Of a stretch of DNA of 64,000 nt, positions 29,633 to 39,144 are shown piece after piece. Position numbers and translations under genes: made by a program. The notes under the pieces were generated by a model. The model did no database searches and was not told where the DNA came from. It saw nothing but the letters and a program-made list of their open reading frames with translations. The number at the start of each line of letters is the position of its first letter. The first letter of the stretch is position 1. This DNA is from CAVSRC01 sp963782045 (GTDB taxonomy: Bacteria; Pseudomonadota; Alphaproteobacteria; Rhizobiales; Kaistiaceae). The DNA lies in NCBI GenBank assembly GCA_963782045.1, contig CAWAIR010000018.1, forward strand, positions 248,001 to 312,000, read 5' to 3'.

Positions 29633-30358
29633 TCACGCGCCCGCTGACGAACCACCTAACCCGACGGGCGCAACGCCGGTCGCGCCTTGCCTGTCCGCGG
29701 TCCTTCCGGCGCGGCGTCCGGGATATTCGACGCCAACGATTCTGGCAGGACGCGGCGACATCTGGATCACCTGTTCGGCACTTTCGGCCGCTTCGCGCTC
29801 ATCGTGGGTGACGATGAGCGCCGACGCACCGCGCTCCTCGACGATCGCGCGGACGAGGGCGCGCATCTGGTGCGCAAGGTCGATTTCGAGTTCGCTGAAG
29901 GGTTCATCGAGCAGCACAAGGTCGGGCTCGACCACCAGCGCGCGGGCAAGCGCCACGCGGCGGCGCATGCCGCCGGAGAGCTGGCGCGGAAATTTGCGCA
30001 GATCGTCCCCGGCGAGGCCGACGGCGGCCAAAACCGCCCGTGCCCGCTCGCGTCGCTCGGCGGCGCCAAGCCGATCGGCCTTGAGCGCGAAGGCAACGTT
30101 GTTGAGCGTCGTCCGCCAGGGCAGCAGCAGCGGATCCTGGAACATCACGGCCGTGCGCCTGCATGCGTTGCGGACAAGGCCGGATGTCGGTTGCAGGAGG
30201 CCGGCGGCAATCGCGACCGCCGTGCTCTTGCCGCATCCCGACGGCCCCATCAGCGCGGTAACCGTTCCCGCCGCGACGGTGAGGTCGACGCCATCGAGCA
30301 CCGGCGCGCCGTTGTAGGCGAAGCGCACGTCCTCGAAAACGAGCGCGGCGCCGATCAT
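29633..30358 (-). CDS. ABC transporter ATP-binding protein (NitT/TauT type)
   Basis: This 241-residue ABC ATPase has Walker A GPSGCGKST, Q-loop phrase MFQDPLLLPWRTTLNNV, signature LSGGMRRRVALARAL, Walker B VLLDEPFSELE and a switch His in IVTHDEREA. The FQDPLLLPWRT wording is typical of the SsuB/TauB/ThiY-partner subfamily that powers uptake of sulfonates, nitrate, pyrimidine or thiamine precursors. The start codon overlaps the permease stop by 4 bases. The transported compound is unknown. Confidence 0.92.
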   Translation of the reverse strand: MIGAALVFEDVRFAYNGAPVLDGVDLTVAAGTVTALMGPSGCGKSTAVAIAAGLLQPTSGLVRNACRRTAVMFQDPLLLPWRTTLNNVAFALKADRLGAAERRERARAVLAAVGLAGDDLRKFPRQLSGGMRRRVALARALVVEPDLVLLDEPFSELEIDLAHQMRALVRAIVEERGASALIVTHDEREAAESAEQVIQMSPRPARIVGVEYPGRRAGRTADRQGATGVAPVGLGGSSAGA

Positions 30359-31134
30359 GATTCGGTCCCCCGGTCGTCTTCGCGCCACAGCTCCATCCGG
30401 CGCTGCAGGGGGCGGAGCAGCAGAACGTCGACCACGATGAGCACGCCGACGATGACCACGATCCACGCCATCGTCTCGGCCGTGTCCATGCGCACGCGTG
30501 CCGTGGCTATCCCGTCGCCGATGCCGCCGGAGCCGGACAGCAGTTCGGCCATCACCGACACCTTCCAGCTCATCGCCAGCGTCGTCGCCAGCGCCGGGAA
30601 AAGATGGCTGAGCATGTGCGGACCATAGACATCGAGCGCCATCGCCGAGACCGGCGCATGGAACGCCCGCGCCATCCGGGCAAGGTCGCCATCGAGGCTG
30701 CGGGCGCCCTCGACGGCAGCCGCAAAGACGATCGGTCCGGTGGCCACGGCGACGGTGAAAACCACCGCCCAGTGCCCGCCGAACCAGAGCAGCGCCAGCA
30801 CCACCCAGGCGATCGCCGGAATTCCGAGCAGGATGACCGCCACGGGCTGCAGGGTGAAGCGAATCTCGTCGCGAAGCCCGGCGAACGTGCCGGCAACCAC
30901 CGCCACGAACATCCCGATGATCCAGCCGGTGACGGCATCGCCGGCGGTCAGGGCAAGCGCCGGGCCGACAATGCCCGCCTCGGCCATGTGCCATAGCGTC
31001 GTCGCGGTTTCGTCAAGGCCGGGCAGCACCAGCGAGCCATAGACGCGGTGTCCCCATTCCCACAATCCGAGCAGAAGCAGAAGGCCCGCCAGGCCGAATG
31101 GCCAGGCCGCCTGCTGCCGCCTGCGCGCCGTCAA
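30355..31134 (-). CDS. ABC transporter permease (NitT/TauT type)
   Basis: This 259-residue inner-membrane permease of the BPD-transport family has six or so hydrophobic segments. The EAA-type loop falls near EGARSLDGDLARMARAFHAP, the contact site for the ATPase. It forms a three-gene operon with the ATPase downstream (4-base overlap) and the binding protein upstream (4-base gap). The operon lies between the two 2.8-kb repeats, back to back with the [FeFe] hydrogenase genes. Confidence 0.92.
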   Translation of the reverse strand: MTARRRQQAAWPFGLAGLLLLLGLWEWGHRVYGSLVLPGLDETATTLWHMAEAGIVGPALALTAGDAVTGWIIGMFVAVVAGTFAGLRDEIRFTLQPVAVILLGIPAIAWVVLALLWFGGHWAVVFTVAVATGPIVFAAAVEGARSLDGDLARMARAFHAPVSAMALDVYGPHMLSHLFPALATTLAMSWKVSVMAELLSGSGGIGDGIATARVRMDTAETMAWIVVIVGVLIVVDVLLLRPLQRRMELWREDDRGTES

Positions 31135-31138
31135 GGGC

Positions 31139-32152
31139 TCACCCCCAATAGAAGGCCGGATCGGGCTTCTTGCCCCCGACGATGCGGGGGTCGAGGCCGA
31201 TCAGATAGTCGAAGTAGGTCTCGATGTCCTGTCGGGACTCCTTGGCGCTCTTGACGTCGACATGCACGAAGGGCAGCGACCTGGCGATCACCGGCGCCGG
31301 CAGGCCGAGCGCCGCGGTCGAGAGCGCACCGGCCGCATCCGGGTTGGCCAGCACCCACGCTCCGGCCGCGACGCAGGCCTCGTGTGCCGCCTGCACCACA
31401 TCCGGGTGGGCGTCGAGGAAGGCTTCGCTCACCGCCAGTCCGACCTGGGGGATCTTCGGCCCCCTGCCCGTGTGCTGGCCGTAGACCTCGGTGACGTCGA
31501 AGGCGCGGAAGAGCGGCTGTCCAAGCTGTTTCGCCTTGATCAGCGCCGCCGTCGCCGCCGGCTCGTGCAGCACCGCCACGTCGCCGCGTCCGGAGAGGTA
31601 GAGCGGCACCGCTTCGTTGGGCGAACCGACGTAGTCGAGCGTCACGTCCTTGTCCGGGTCGATCCCGGCCCATTTCAGCACCAGACGGAAGATCAGGTCC
31701 GGCGCCTCGTTCTTGTTGGACAGGAGCACGTGCTTGCCGGCGAGGTCCTCGATCCTGGTGATGCTCTCGTCGCGCGCCATGACATAGAGCACGCCCCAGG
31801 TGACGACGTTGACCATGCGCGTGCCGACACCCCGGTTGAAGAAGTTCGCAGCCGCATAGGTCGACGTGGCAAACAGCTTGAAATCGCCGCTAGCGATGCC
31901 GGCACGCATCTGGTCGGTGCTCTTCCACACGTCGAACTTGGCCCCCGGCGCGACGCCCTCCAGTGCGCCGGAGGCGACCGCACGGGCGAAGACCGCCGAT
32001 GGCGAGGCCGGGATGCCCCAGATGGTCAGCGGCTCGGCGAGCGCCTGTGCCGCGGCCAGCGCCCGACCGGAAAGGAGGCCCGACGCCCCGGCAACGGCGA
32101 GGCCGAGGAGGAAGCCGCGCCGGTCGATCGGCATGCGAAGGGAGGAGGTCAT
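31139..32152 (-). CDS. ABC transporter substrate-binding protein (NitT/TauT type, Tat signal)
   Basis: This 337-residue periplasmic binding protein starts at 32152 (MTSSLRMPIDRRGFLLGL). The twin-arginine motif DRRGFLLG, a hydrophobic stretch and ALAAA imply Tat export. The core resembles SsuA/ThiY-like proteins (IWGIPASPSAVFARA, AGKHVLLSNKNEAPD, DYVGSPNEAVPLYLSG). The Tat route suggests folding, or ligand or cofactor binding, before export. No known binding motif identifies the ligand. The upstream ATG at 32308 was not used because the Tat signal would then be internal. Confidence 0.88.
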   Translation of the reverse strand: MTSSLRMPIDRRGFLLGLAVAGASGLLSGRALAAAQALAEPLTIWGIPASPSAVFARAVASGALEGVAPGAKFDVWKSTDQMRAGIASGDFKLFATSTYAAANFFNRGVGTRMVNVVTWGVLYVMARDESITRIEDLAGKHVLLSNKNEAPDLIFRLVLKWAGIDPDKDVTLDYVGSPNEAVPLYLSGRGDVAVLHEPAATAALIKAKQLGQPLFRAFDVTEVYGQHTGRGPKIPQVGLAVSEAFLDAHPDVVQAAHEACVAAGAWVLANPDAAGALSTAALGLPAPVIARSLPFVHVDVKSAKESRQDIETYFDYLIGLDPRIVGGKKPDPAFYWG

Positions 32153-32467
32153 TCGGCAGTCCCATGTTTCGGTTGCACGCGCGACCTGCCTCCTCCCGGC
32201 CCCCCACGGTCGGCCAGCCGGCCGATCGATGCCGCGAGGGGCGCGGACACGTCGCTTATGTCGCGGCAGAATCGATGACTTCCAAACTGCCGCATTGATC
32301 CAGCCCAAAGAGCATGAGCCGTCCTTCGGCTATGCCCTGAACGTAGAACGTGGGCCGCGAAAGGGCCCGTCACGGACGTCCATCCGGCCCCGAGGCCGGC
32401 GGCCGTTCGGGCCGGAGCGGGAGGACCTTGGCTTCACTGACTACTGTCAGCAGGTACGAGGTCACCA
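32153..32467. other. Divergent intergenic region between ABC operon and [FeFe] hydrogenase genes
   Basis: These 315 bases hold the start regions of two divergent operons. No FNR-type or other recognisable operator was found, and no credible gene is present. A ribosome-binding sequence (gaggt) lies about 7 bases before the ATG at 32468. Confidence 0.5.
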
Positions 32468-34465
32468 ATGGTGGAAGTCGTATTCGGGGTCTGGGACGGC
32501 GTCGTTCATGACATCCGCAACGGCAGGATTCCGGCGAATCAGCCCTCTCGGATCTGAAGAAATTCGAGGATTTCGACGACGGCAACGCCATCCGGGCGTT
32601 TTTCGGCGATCGCGGTTTCTTCGTCTTCGACGAGACCGTCAGCCTGATCGACGGGCTCTATCACTACATGGAAAAGGCCGCCGAGCAGTCGTGCGGTGCC
32701 TGCACGCCCTGCCGCATGGGCACGGTGCTAGTGCGCGACGCGCTCGACAAGATGCGCCGCGGTCTCGATTCGCCGCTCGATTTCGACGACATCGAACTGC
32801 TCGGCGCGCAGATGAAGACGACCTCGCTCTGCGGCCTCGGCCAGACTTGCGCCGTGGCGCTCCTCGACGTCATCCACAATTTCCGCGACCGGATCGAGAA
32901 GGAAGTCGCCGGCCACCATCCGATCAAGACCCAGCACGGCATGGCCTACATGACCGCGCCCTGCATCGAGGCCTGCCCGTCCAAGGTCAACGTGCCGCGC
33001 TACATCGACTACATCCGCGACGGCAAGCCGGAGAACTCGCTCGGCGTCCTCTTGCAGAAATACCCGATGGCCGCCACCTGCGGCCGCGTCTGCGTGCGCT
33101 ACTGCGAACTCGCCTGCCGGCGCAAGTTCGTCGACGAGGCGGTCGGCATCAAGACGCTGAAGCGCTACGTCGCCGACCAGCAGAAGGGCCCGAACGCGCT
33201 CAAATTCACCCGCGACATGATCAAGCGGCCGCAGGACGGCATAAAGGTGGCCGTGATCGGCGCCGGCCCCGCCGGCATCTCCGCCGCCTACCACCTGCTG
33301 CTCCACGGCTACCATGTCGACGTGTTCGAGAAGACCGAGCAGGCCGGCGGCATGGCCCAGATCGGCATCCCCAGCTATCGCCTGCCCAAGGACACGCTGG
33401 CGCTCGAAACCGACATCATCGTCGATCTCGGCGGGCACTTCCGCTACGGCCAGGCGCTCGGCCGCGATTTCTCGATCGATAACCTGTTCGCCCAGGGCTA
33501 CAAGGCGGTCTTCCTGGCGCTCGGCTGCCAGCAGGGCACCGCGCTCGGCGTCGAAGCCGAGGACAAGGCGCGCGAAGGCTACTACAGCGGCATCGACTTC
33601 CTGCTCAAGGTCCACGATCACGTCGGCGGCGTGGCCAGGCTCGACACTCAAGGGCGAGGTCGTGGTCGTCGGCGGCGGCAACGTCGCCATGGATTGCGTG
33701 CGGTCCGCGCTCCGTCTCGGCGCCGACAACGTTCATGTCATCTACCGGCGCACGGAAAAGGACATGCCGGCCGACCACGAGGAACTCGAGGCTGCCCACC
33801 ACGAGGGCATCCATTTCCACACCCTCACCAACCCGACCCGCATCCTCACCGACGAAGACGGCAAGGTGGTCGGCGTCGAGCTGGTGCGCATGGAGCAGAC
33901 CGAGCCGGACGAGTCGGGCCGCCGCAAGGTCCGCCCGGTTCCCGGTTCCGAATTCACCATGCCCTGCGACACCATCATCGCCGCCATCGGCCAGCAGGTC
34001 GAAAATTCCGAGGATGTCCGCAGCGAGGGCATCGAGCTCAACCGCTGGAAGACGGTTCAGGCCGACCGCACGCTGGCGACCTCGCGTCCCGGCGTCTTTG
34101 CCGGCGGCGACTGCGTCACCGGTCCGTCGACCCTGATCATCGCCATGGCCACCGGCCTCAAGGCGGCGCGCAACATCGACGACTGGATCCAGCACGGCAG
34201 CGTGCGCTTCTTCAAGCGTTCACGCATGCGCCAGCTCATCAAGGACAACGATTTCATCGCCGACGACGTCATCGCCACGCCGGTGCGCAACATGTATCGC
34301 GTGCACAACCCGGCGCTCGATCCGGAACTCAGGAAGCACATGTTCGAGGAGGTGGAACAGACCATCAGCGACAAGCAGGCCTATGCCGAGGCCCAGCGCT
34401 GCATGCGCTGCTACCGCATTTATTCCGTCGTCACTGCGCATTCCATTCCCGAAGGAGCGGCCTGA
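32468..34465 (+). pseudogene. [FeFe]-hydrogenase-associated NuoF-GltD-like oxidoreductase (two frameshifts)
   Basis: Joined across frames, this is a protein of about 665 residues. A short N-terminal segment (MVEVVFGVWDGVVHDIRNG) leads into the C-terminal part of a NuoF-like domain with the [4Fe-4S] motif SCGACTPCRMG and SLCGLGQTC. A GltD-like dicluster domain follows (CIEACPSKVNV, CGRVC, CELACRRK), then two nucleotide-binding folds (VAVIGAGPAGISAAYH; VVVVGGGNVAMDC) and GVFAGGDCVTGPSTLIIA. Shifts are near 32548 (one base missing) and 33648 (one extra base). It probably passes electrons between NAD(P)H and HydA, encoded 4 bases downstream. The NuoF part lacks the usual FMN/NADH-binding half. 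Confidence 0.82.
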
Positions 34466-34468
34466 GCC

Positions 34469-36322
34469 ATGCCGACCACCCCCACACTTGCAGCACGCGA
34501 TCCGGCCGAGGCCACGATCTCACTGACCATCAACGGCGAGGCGTGCACCGCGTTTCCCAACGAAACGATCCTGATGTGCGCTCGCCGGCACAACCTCTAT
34601 ATCCCGACGCTGTGCGAGCTCTCGGTCATCAACCACACGCCGGGCACCTGCCGGGTCTGCGTCGTCGATATCCTCGAATCCGGCAAGGACAAGCACCAGA
34701 TCGTCACCTCCTGCAACACGCCGGTGCGCGAAGGCATCGTCATCGAGACGCGCACCAAGCAGGTGCGCGAGATGCAGAAGCTACAGGTCGAGCTGCTGAT
34801 GGCCGACCACCTGCAGGATTGCGCCACCTGCATCCGTCACGGCGACTGCGAACTGCAGGACCTCGCCCAGTTCGTCGGCCTCACCGAGAACCGCTTCTTC
34901 GACCGCGCCCGCACTGCGGCGCGGCCAATCGACAATTCCTCGCCGGCGATCATCCGCGACATGACGCGCTGCGTGCGTTGTCAGCGCTGCGTCACCGTCT
35001 GCCGCTATTACCAGGGGGTCGACGCGCTGATGATGTCGGAGACCGGCATCGATCGGCTGGTCGAACTGAAGGGCGGCGGCAACCAGGCCTATTCGGCCTG
35101 CGTCTCCTGCGGCCAGTGCGTGCTCGTCTGCCCGACCGGGGCGCTCGGCGAACGCGACGAGACCGACAAGGCGCTCGACTTCATCTACGATCCCGAGATC
35201 ACCACGGTCGTCCAGTTCGCCCCCGCCGTGCGCGTTGCCTTCGGCGAGGAATTCGGCCTGCCGGCCGGCACCAACGTGCAGGGCCAGGTCATCGCCGCCT
35301 GCCGCAAGCTCGGCGTCGATGTCGTGCTCGACACCAATTTCGCCGCCGACGTCGTCATCATGGAGGAAGGCGTCGAACTGCTCGAGCGCCTCAGGGCCAA
35401 ACAGAAGCCGACCTTCACCTCGTGCTGCCCGGCCTGGGTGAACTTCGCCGAGATTCACTATCCCGACATCCTCCCGATGCTGAGCACCACCAAGTCGCCG
35501 CAGCAGGTGCTCTCGACGCTCGCCAAGACCTATCTGCCCGAGAAGATCGGCGTGTCACCCGAAAAGATCCGCGTGATCTCGATCATGCCGTGTACCGCCA
35601 AGAAGGATGAGGCGGTGCGTCCGCAGCTCACGATCGACGGCATGCAGGAAACCGACGTTGTTCTGACGACGCGCGAATTCGCGCGGCTGCTGCGGCGCGA
35701 AGGCATCAACCTCAAGGACCTCCAGCCGAGCGAATTCGACAACCCCTACATGAGCGAATTCTCCGGCGCCGGCGCCATCTTCGGCACCACCGGCGGGGTG
35801 ATGGAAGCGGCGGTGCGCACCATCTATGCGATCGTCAACGGCAAGGAACTGGAGAACATCGAGCTGACCCAGCTCCGCGGCTTCGAGGGCATCCGCGAGG
35901 CCACCGTCGATCTCGGCGGGCCCTTCGGCGCGGTCAAGGTCGCCATGGTCCACGGGCTCGGCGACACCCGCGCGCTGGTCGAGAGGGTGCGCAAGGGCGA
36001 GGTCGACTACGACTTCATCGAGGTCATGGCCTGCCCCGGTGGCTGCGTCGATGGCGGCGGCTCCTTGCGCTCCAAGAAGGCCTATCACCCCAACGCCCAG
36101 GCCCGGCGCGAGACGATTTATGCCGTCGACCGCACCCGCAAGGTCCGCCAGTCGCACAACAACGAGCAGGTCAAGTCGCTCTATCGCGACTTCCTCGACG
36201 AACCGAACTCGGAGAAGGCGCACCAGCTCCTGCACACCCACTACACCGACCGCCGCCGCCATCTGCAGCAGACCGTCAAGGAGGTGTGGGACGACGTCTC
36301 GATGAGCACGATGGTCTACTAG
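34469..36322 (+). CDS. hydA: [FeFe] hydrogenase catalytic subunit HydA (group A)
   Basis: This 617-residue enzyme reduces protons or oxidises hydrogen. The N-terminal [2Fe-2S] domain has C49, C61, C64 and C82. A His/Cys cluster follows (H114, C118, C121, C127), then two [4Fe-4S] motifs (C168-C178 and C211-C221). The H-cluster motifs are TSCCPAW (317-323), MPCTAKKDE (373-381) and MACPGGCVDGGG (520-531), with ligands C320, C375, C522 and C526 and proton-transfer C319. The last motif ends GGGSL instead of the usual GGGxP. A small-subunit-like tail (YRDFLDEP...) is present. No HydE, HydF or HydG maturase is in the window. Confidence 0.95.
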   Translation: MPTTPTLAARDPAEATISLTINGEACTAFPNETILMCARRHNLYIPTLCELSVINHTPGTCRVCVVDILESGKDKHQIVTSCNTPVREGIVIETRTKQVREMQKLQVELLMADHLQDCATCIRHGDCELQDLAQFVGLTENRFFDRARTAARPIDNSSPAIIRDMTRCVRCQRCVTVCRYYQGVDALMMSETGIDRLVELKGGGNQAYSACVSCGQCVLVCPTGALGERDETDKALDFIYDPEITTVVQFAPAVRVAFGEEFGLPAGTNVQGQVIAACRKLGVDVVLDTNFAADVVIMEEGVELLERLRAKQKPTFTSCCPAWVNFAEIHYPDILPMLSTTKSPQQVLSTLAKTYLPEKIGVSPEKIRVISIMPCTAKKDEAVRPQLTIDGMQETDVVLTTREFARLLRREGINLKDLQPSEFDNPYMSEFSGAGAIFGTTGGVMEAAVRTIYAIVNGKELENIELTQLRGFEGIREATVDLGGPFGAVKVAMVHGLGDTRALVERVRKGEVDYDFIEVMACPGGCVDGGGSLRSKKAYHPNAQARRETIYAVDRTRKVRQSHNNEQVKSLYRDFLDEPNSEKAHQLLHTHYTDRRRHLQQTVKEVWDDVSMSTMVY

Positions 36323-36350
36323 GACCACCATCGGCCGTGCGTCAGCATAT

Positions 36351-39144
36351 GCGTTCGATTTGCGCTGGATCACGGTTTGATGAGGGTTTGGTGGGGTAGG
36401 AAGGGGGCTGAAGTGATCTGCCAGGGAAGAATCCGAGGCTCAGCCGCATGACCATCCGCAATCTCGAATATGCCTTCCGCGCCCGCTCGGTAGCCATCAT
36501 CGGCGCGTCGCCGCGGGAAGGCTCCGTCGGCCTGTTCGTCACCCGCAACGTGCGCGACGCCGGCTTCAAGGGCCCGATCTGGCCGGTCAATCCCAAGCAC
36601 GATTCGATCTACGGGCTGCAGTGCTTCCCCGACATCGCCTCGCTGCCGGCAGCCCCCGACCTCGCCGTGGTGGCGACCCCGGCCAAGACCGTGCCCGCCA
36701 TCATCGCCGAGCTCGGCCAGCGCGGCACCCGCGCCGCCATGGTGCTGACCGCCGGCCTGACCCGCGAGAGCGGCCTGCGCCAACTGATGCTGGATGCCGC
36801 CAAGCCGCACATGCTGCGCATCCTCGGGCCCAACAGCCTCGGCCTGTTCGTTCCCGGCATCGGCCTCAACGCCAGCTTCGCCCATATCGCTCCGCAGCCC
36901 GGCAAGCTCGCCTTCCTGTCGCAGTCGGGGGCGCTCGCCTCCGCCGTGCTCGACTGGGCGGTCGACCGCAGAATAGGCTTCTCCAACGTCGTCTCGCTCG
37001 GCGACATGGCCGACGTCGACGTCGCCGACATGCTCGACCTGCTCGCCACCGACAGCAACACGCGCGCCATCCTTCTCTACCTCGAGACGATCTACAACAC
37101 GCGCAAGTTCATGTCGGCGGCGCGCTCCGCCGCGCGCATGAAGCCGATCATCGTCATCAAGGCCGGCCGCCATGCCGCCGGCGCCAAGGCCGCCGCCACC
37201 CATACCGGGGCGCTCGCCGGCAGCGACGGTGCCGCTGCCGCCGCCTTCCGCCGTGCCGGCCTGTTGCGCGTCACCGACCTCGAAGAGCTGTTCGAGGCCG
37301 CCGAGACGCTCGCCCGCTTCTCGCCGATCGAGCGCGGCCGTCTCGGCATCGTCACCAATGGCGGCGGTGCTGGCGTTCTGGCGATCGACCGGATGATCGA
37401 CTACGGCGGCGAGATCGCCCCGATCGCCCAGGCGACGCTTGACGCTCTCGACAAGGTGCTGCCGGCGACCTGGTCGAAGGCCAACCCGGTCGACATCATC
37501 GGCGATGCCGGGCCGGAGCGCTACCGGGCGGCGATCGAGGGGGTGTTCAACGACGACAACGTCGATGCCCTGCTGGTCATGGCCTGCCCGACGGCTCTCG
37601 CCTCGCCCACCGGCTCGGCCCAGGCGGTGGCGGACACCGTGCGCGACATCGACGCCAAGCATCCGCCGCGCTTCAAGCCGATCCTCACCTGCTGGCTCGG
37701 CGAGCACGACGCCGGCCCCGCCCGCGCCATCCTGCGCGAAGCGGGTGTGGCCACCTACGAGACTCCGTCCGAGGCGGTGCGTGCCCTCACCTATCTCACC
37801 GGCTACAGCGCCGCCCAGCGCGAGCTGATGCAGACGCCGCCCTCGGCGCCGCAGGTGCCCACCGACGTCGCCGCCGCCCGCAAGCTGTTCCGCGAGGTGG
37901 CCGCCGACGGTCGCACCACGCTGACCGAGCCGGAGGCCAAGGCGGCGCTCGCCGCCTTCGGCGTGCCGGTGGTCGAGACGCTGGTCGCCCACGACGTCAA
38001 GCAGGCCGAGACCATCGCGGCCGATCTGCTCACCCGCAACCCGGCGGTGGCGGTCAAGCTCTTGTCGCGCGACATCAGCCACAAGTCGGACGTCGGCGGC
38101 GTCGTCCTCGGCATCCGCACGCCGCAGGCGGCGGCCAGTGCCGCCCAGGGCATTTTGGACCGCGTCGCCGCCAAGGCCCCCGACGCCGCCATCGAGGGCT
38201 TCACCGTCCAGGCGATGATCTCGCGGCCGGCCGCCCACGAACTGATTGTCGGCATCGGCGAGGACCCGCTGTTCGGCCCGATCATCCTGTTCGGCGCCGG
38301 CGGCACCTCGGTCGAGGTGGTCGCCGACACCGCCGTCGGCCTGCCGCCGCTCGACATGAAGCTGGCCTGCGACCTGATGAACCAGACGCGCATCTCCAAG
38401 CTGCTCGCCGGCTATCGCGACCGGCCGCCGGCCGACCTCGACGCCATCGCCCGCGCCCTCATCCAGGTCTCGCAGATGGTCATCGACTGCCCGGAGATCG
38501 CCTCGCTCGACATCAACCCGCTGCTCGCCGACCAGAACGGCGCGGTCGTCCTCGACGCCCGCATCGTCATCGATCCGGAGCGGCTGGACGAGGTGGCACC
38601 CAACCAGCGCCTGTCGATCCGGCCCTATCCCAGCGAGTGGGAGAAGCAGATCGTCACCAGCGGCAAGGTCAGTGTCTTCCTGCGCCCGATCCGCCCGGAC
38701 GATGCGCGGCTCTATCCCGACTTCTTCGCCAAGATCGACAACCGCGACATCCGCCTGAAATTCCTGGCGCCGCGCAAGGAGTTCGGCCACGAGTTCCTCG
38801 CCCGCATGACCCAGATCGACTATGCTCGCGAGATGGCCTTCGTCGCCATCGACCCGGACAGCAAGGCCCTGCTCGGCGTGTCGCGCATCATCGCCGACCC
38901 GGACTACACGCACGCCGAATACGGCGTGCTCGTACGCACCGACATGCAGGGCCGCGGCATCGGCTGGGCGCTGATGGAGCAGTTGCTCGCCTACGCCCGC
39001 TCCGAGGAGCTGTCGATCGTCGAAGGCGAGGTGCTCTCCGAGAACAGCGAGATGCTGCTCATGTGCCGCGAAATGGGCTTCGCCGTCCATCCCGACCCCG
39101 AAGACCCAGGCTGCTACAAGGTCCACATCAATCTCGAAAGGCCG
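36351..39144 (+). repeat. Direct repeat copy 2 (about 2.79 kb)
   Basis: This copy of 26722-29515 is offset by 9629 bases. It begins 28 bases after the hydA stop and ends inside the last codons of the convergent MFS gene. The downstream junction replaces the C terminus of the synthetase-GNAT protein (RPPRAKPSAAE becomes RPAPVAARETERMPAQ). It also supplies the last codons of the MFS gene, so this end looks like a recombination junction. Confidence 0.92.

Noticed and set aside
32668..35610. A 980-codon ORF suggesting one giant oxidoreductase
   Set aside because: After about 33650 it runs in the wrong frame of the GltD-like region and then across hydA. It is a product of the one-base insertion near 33648.
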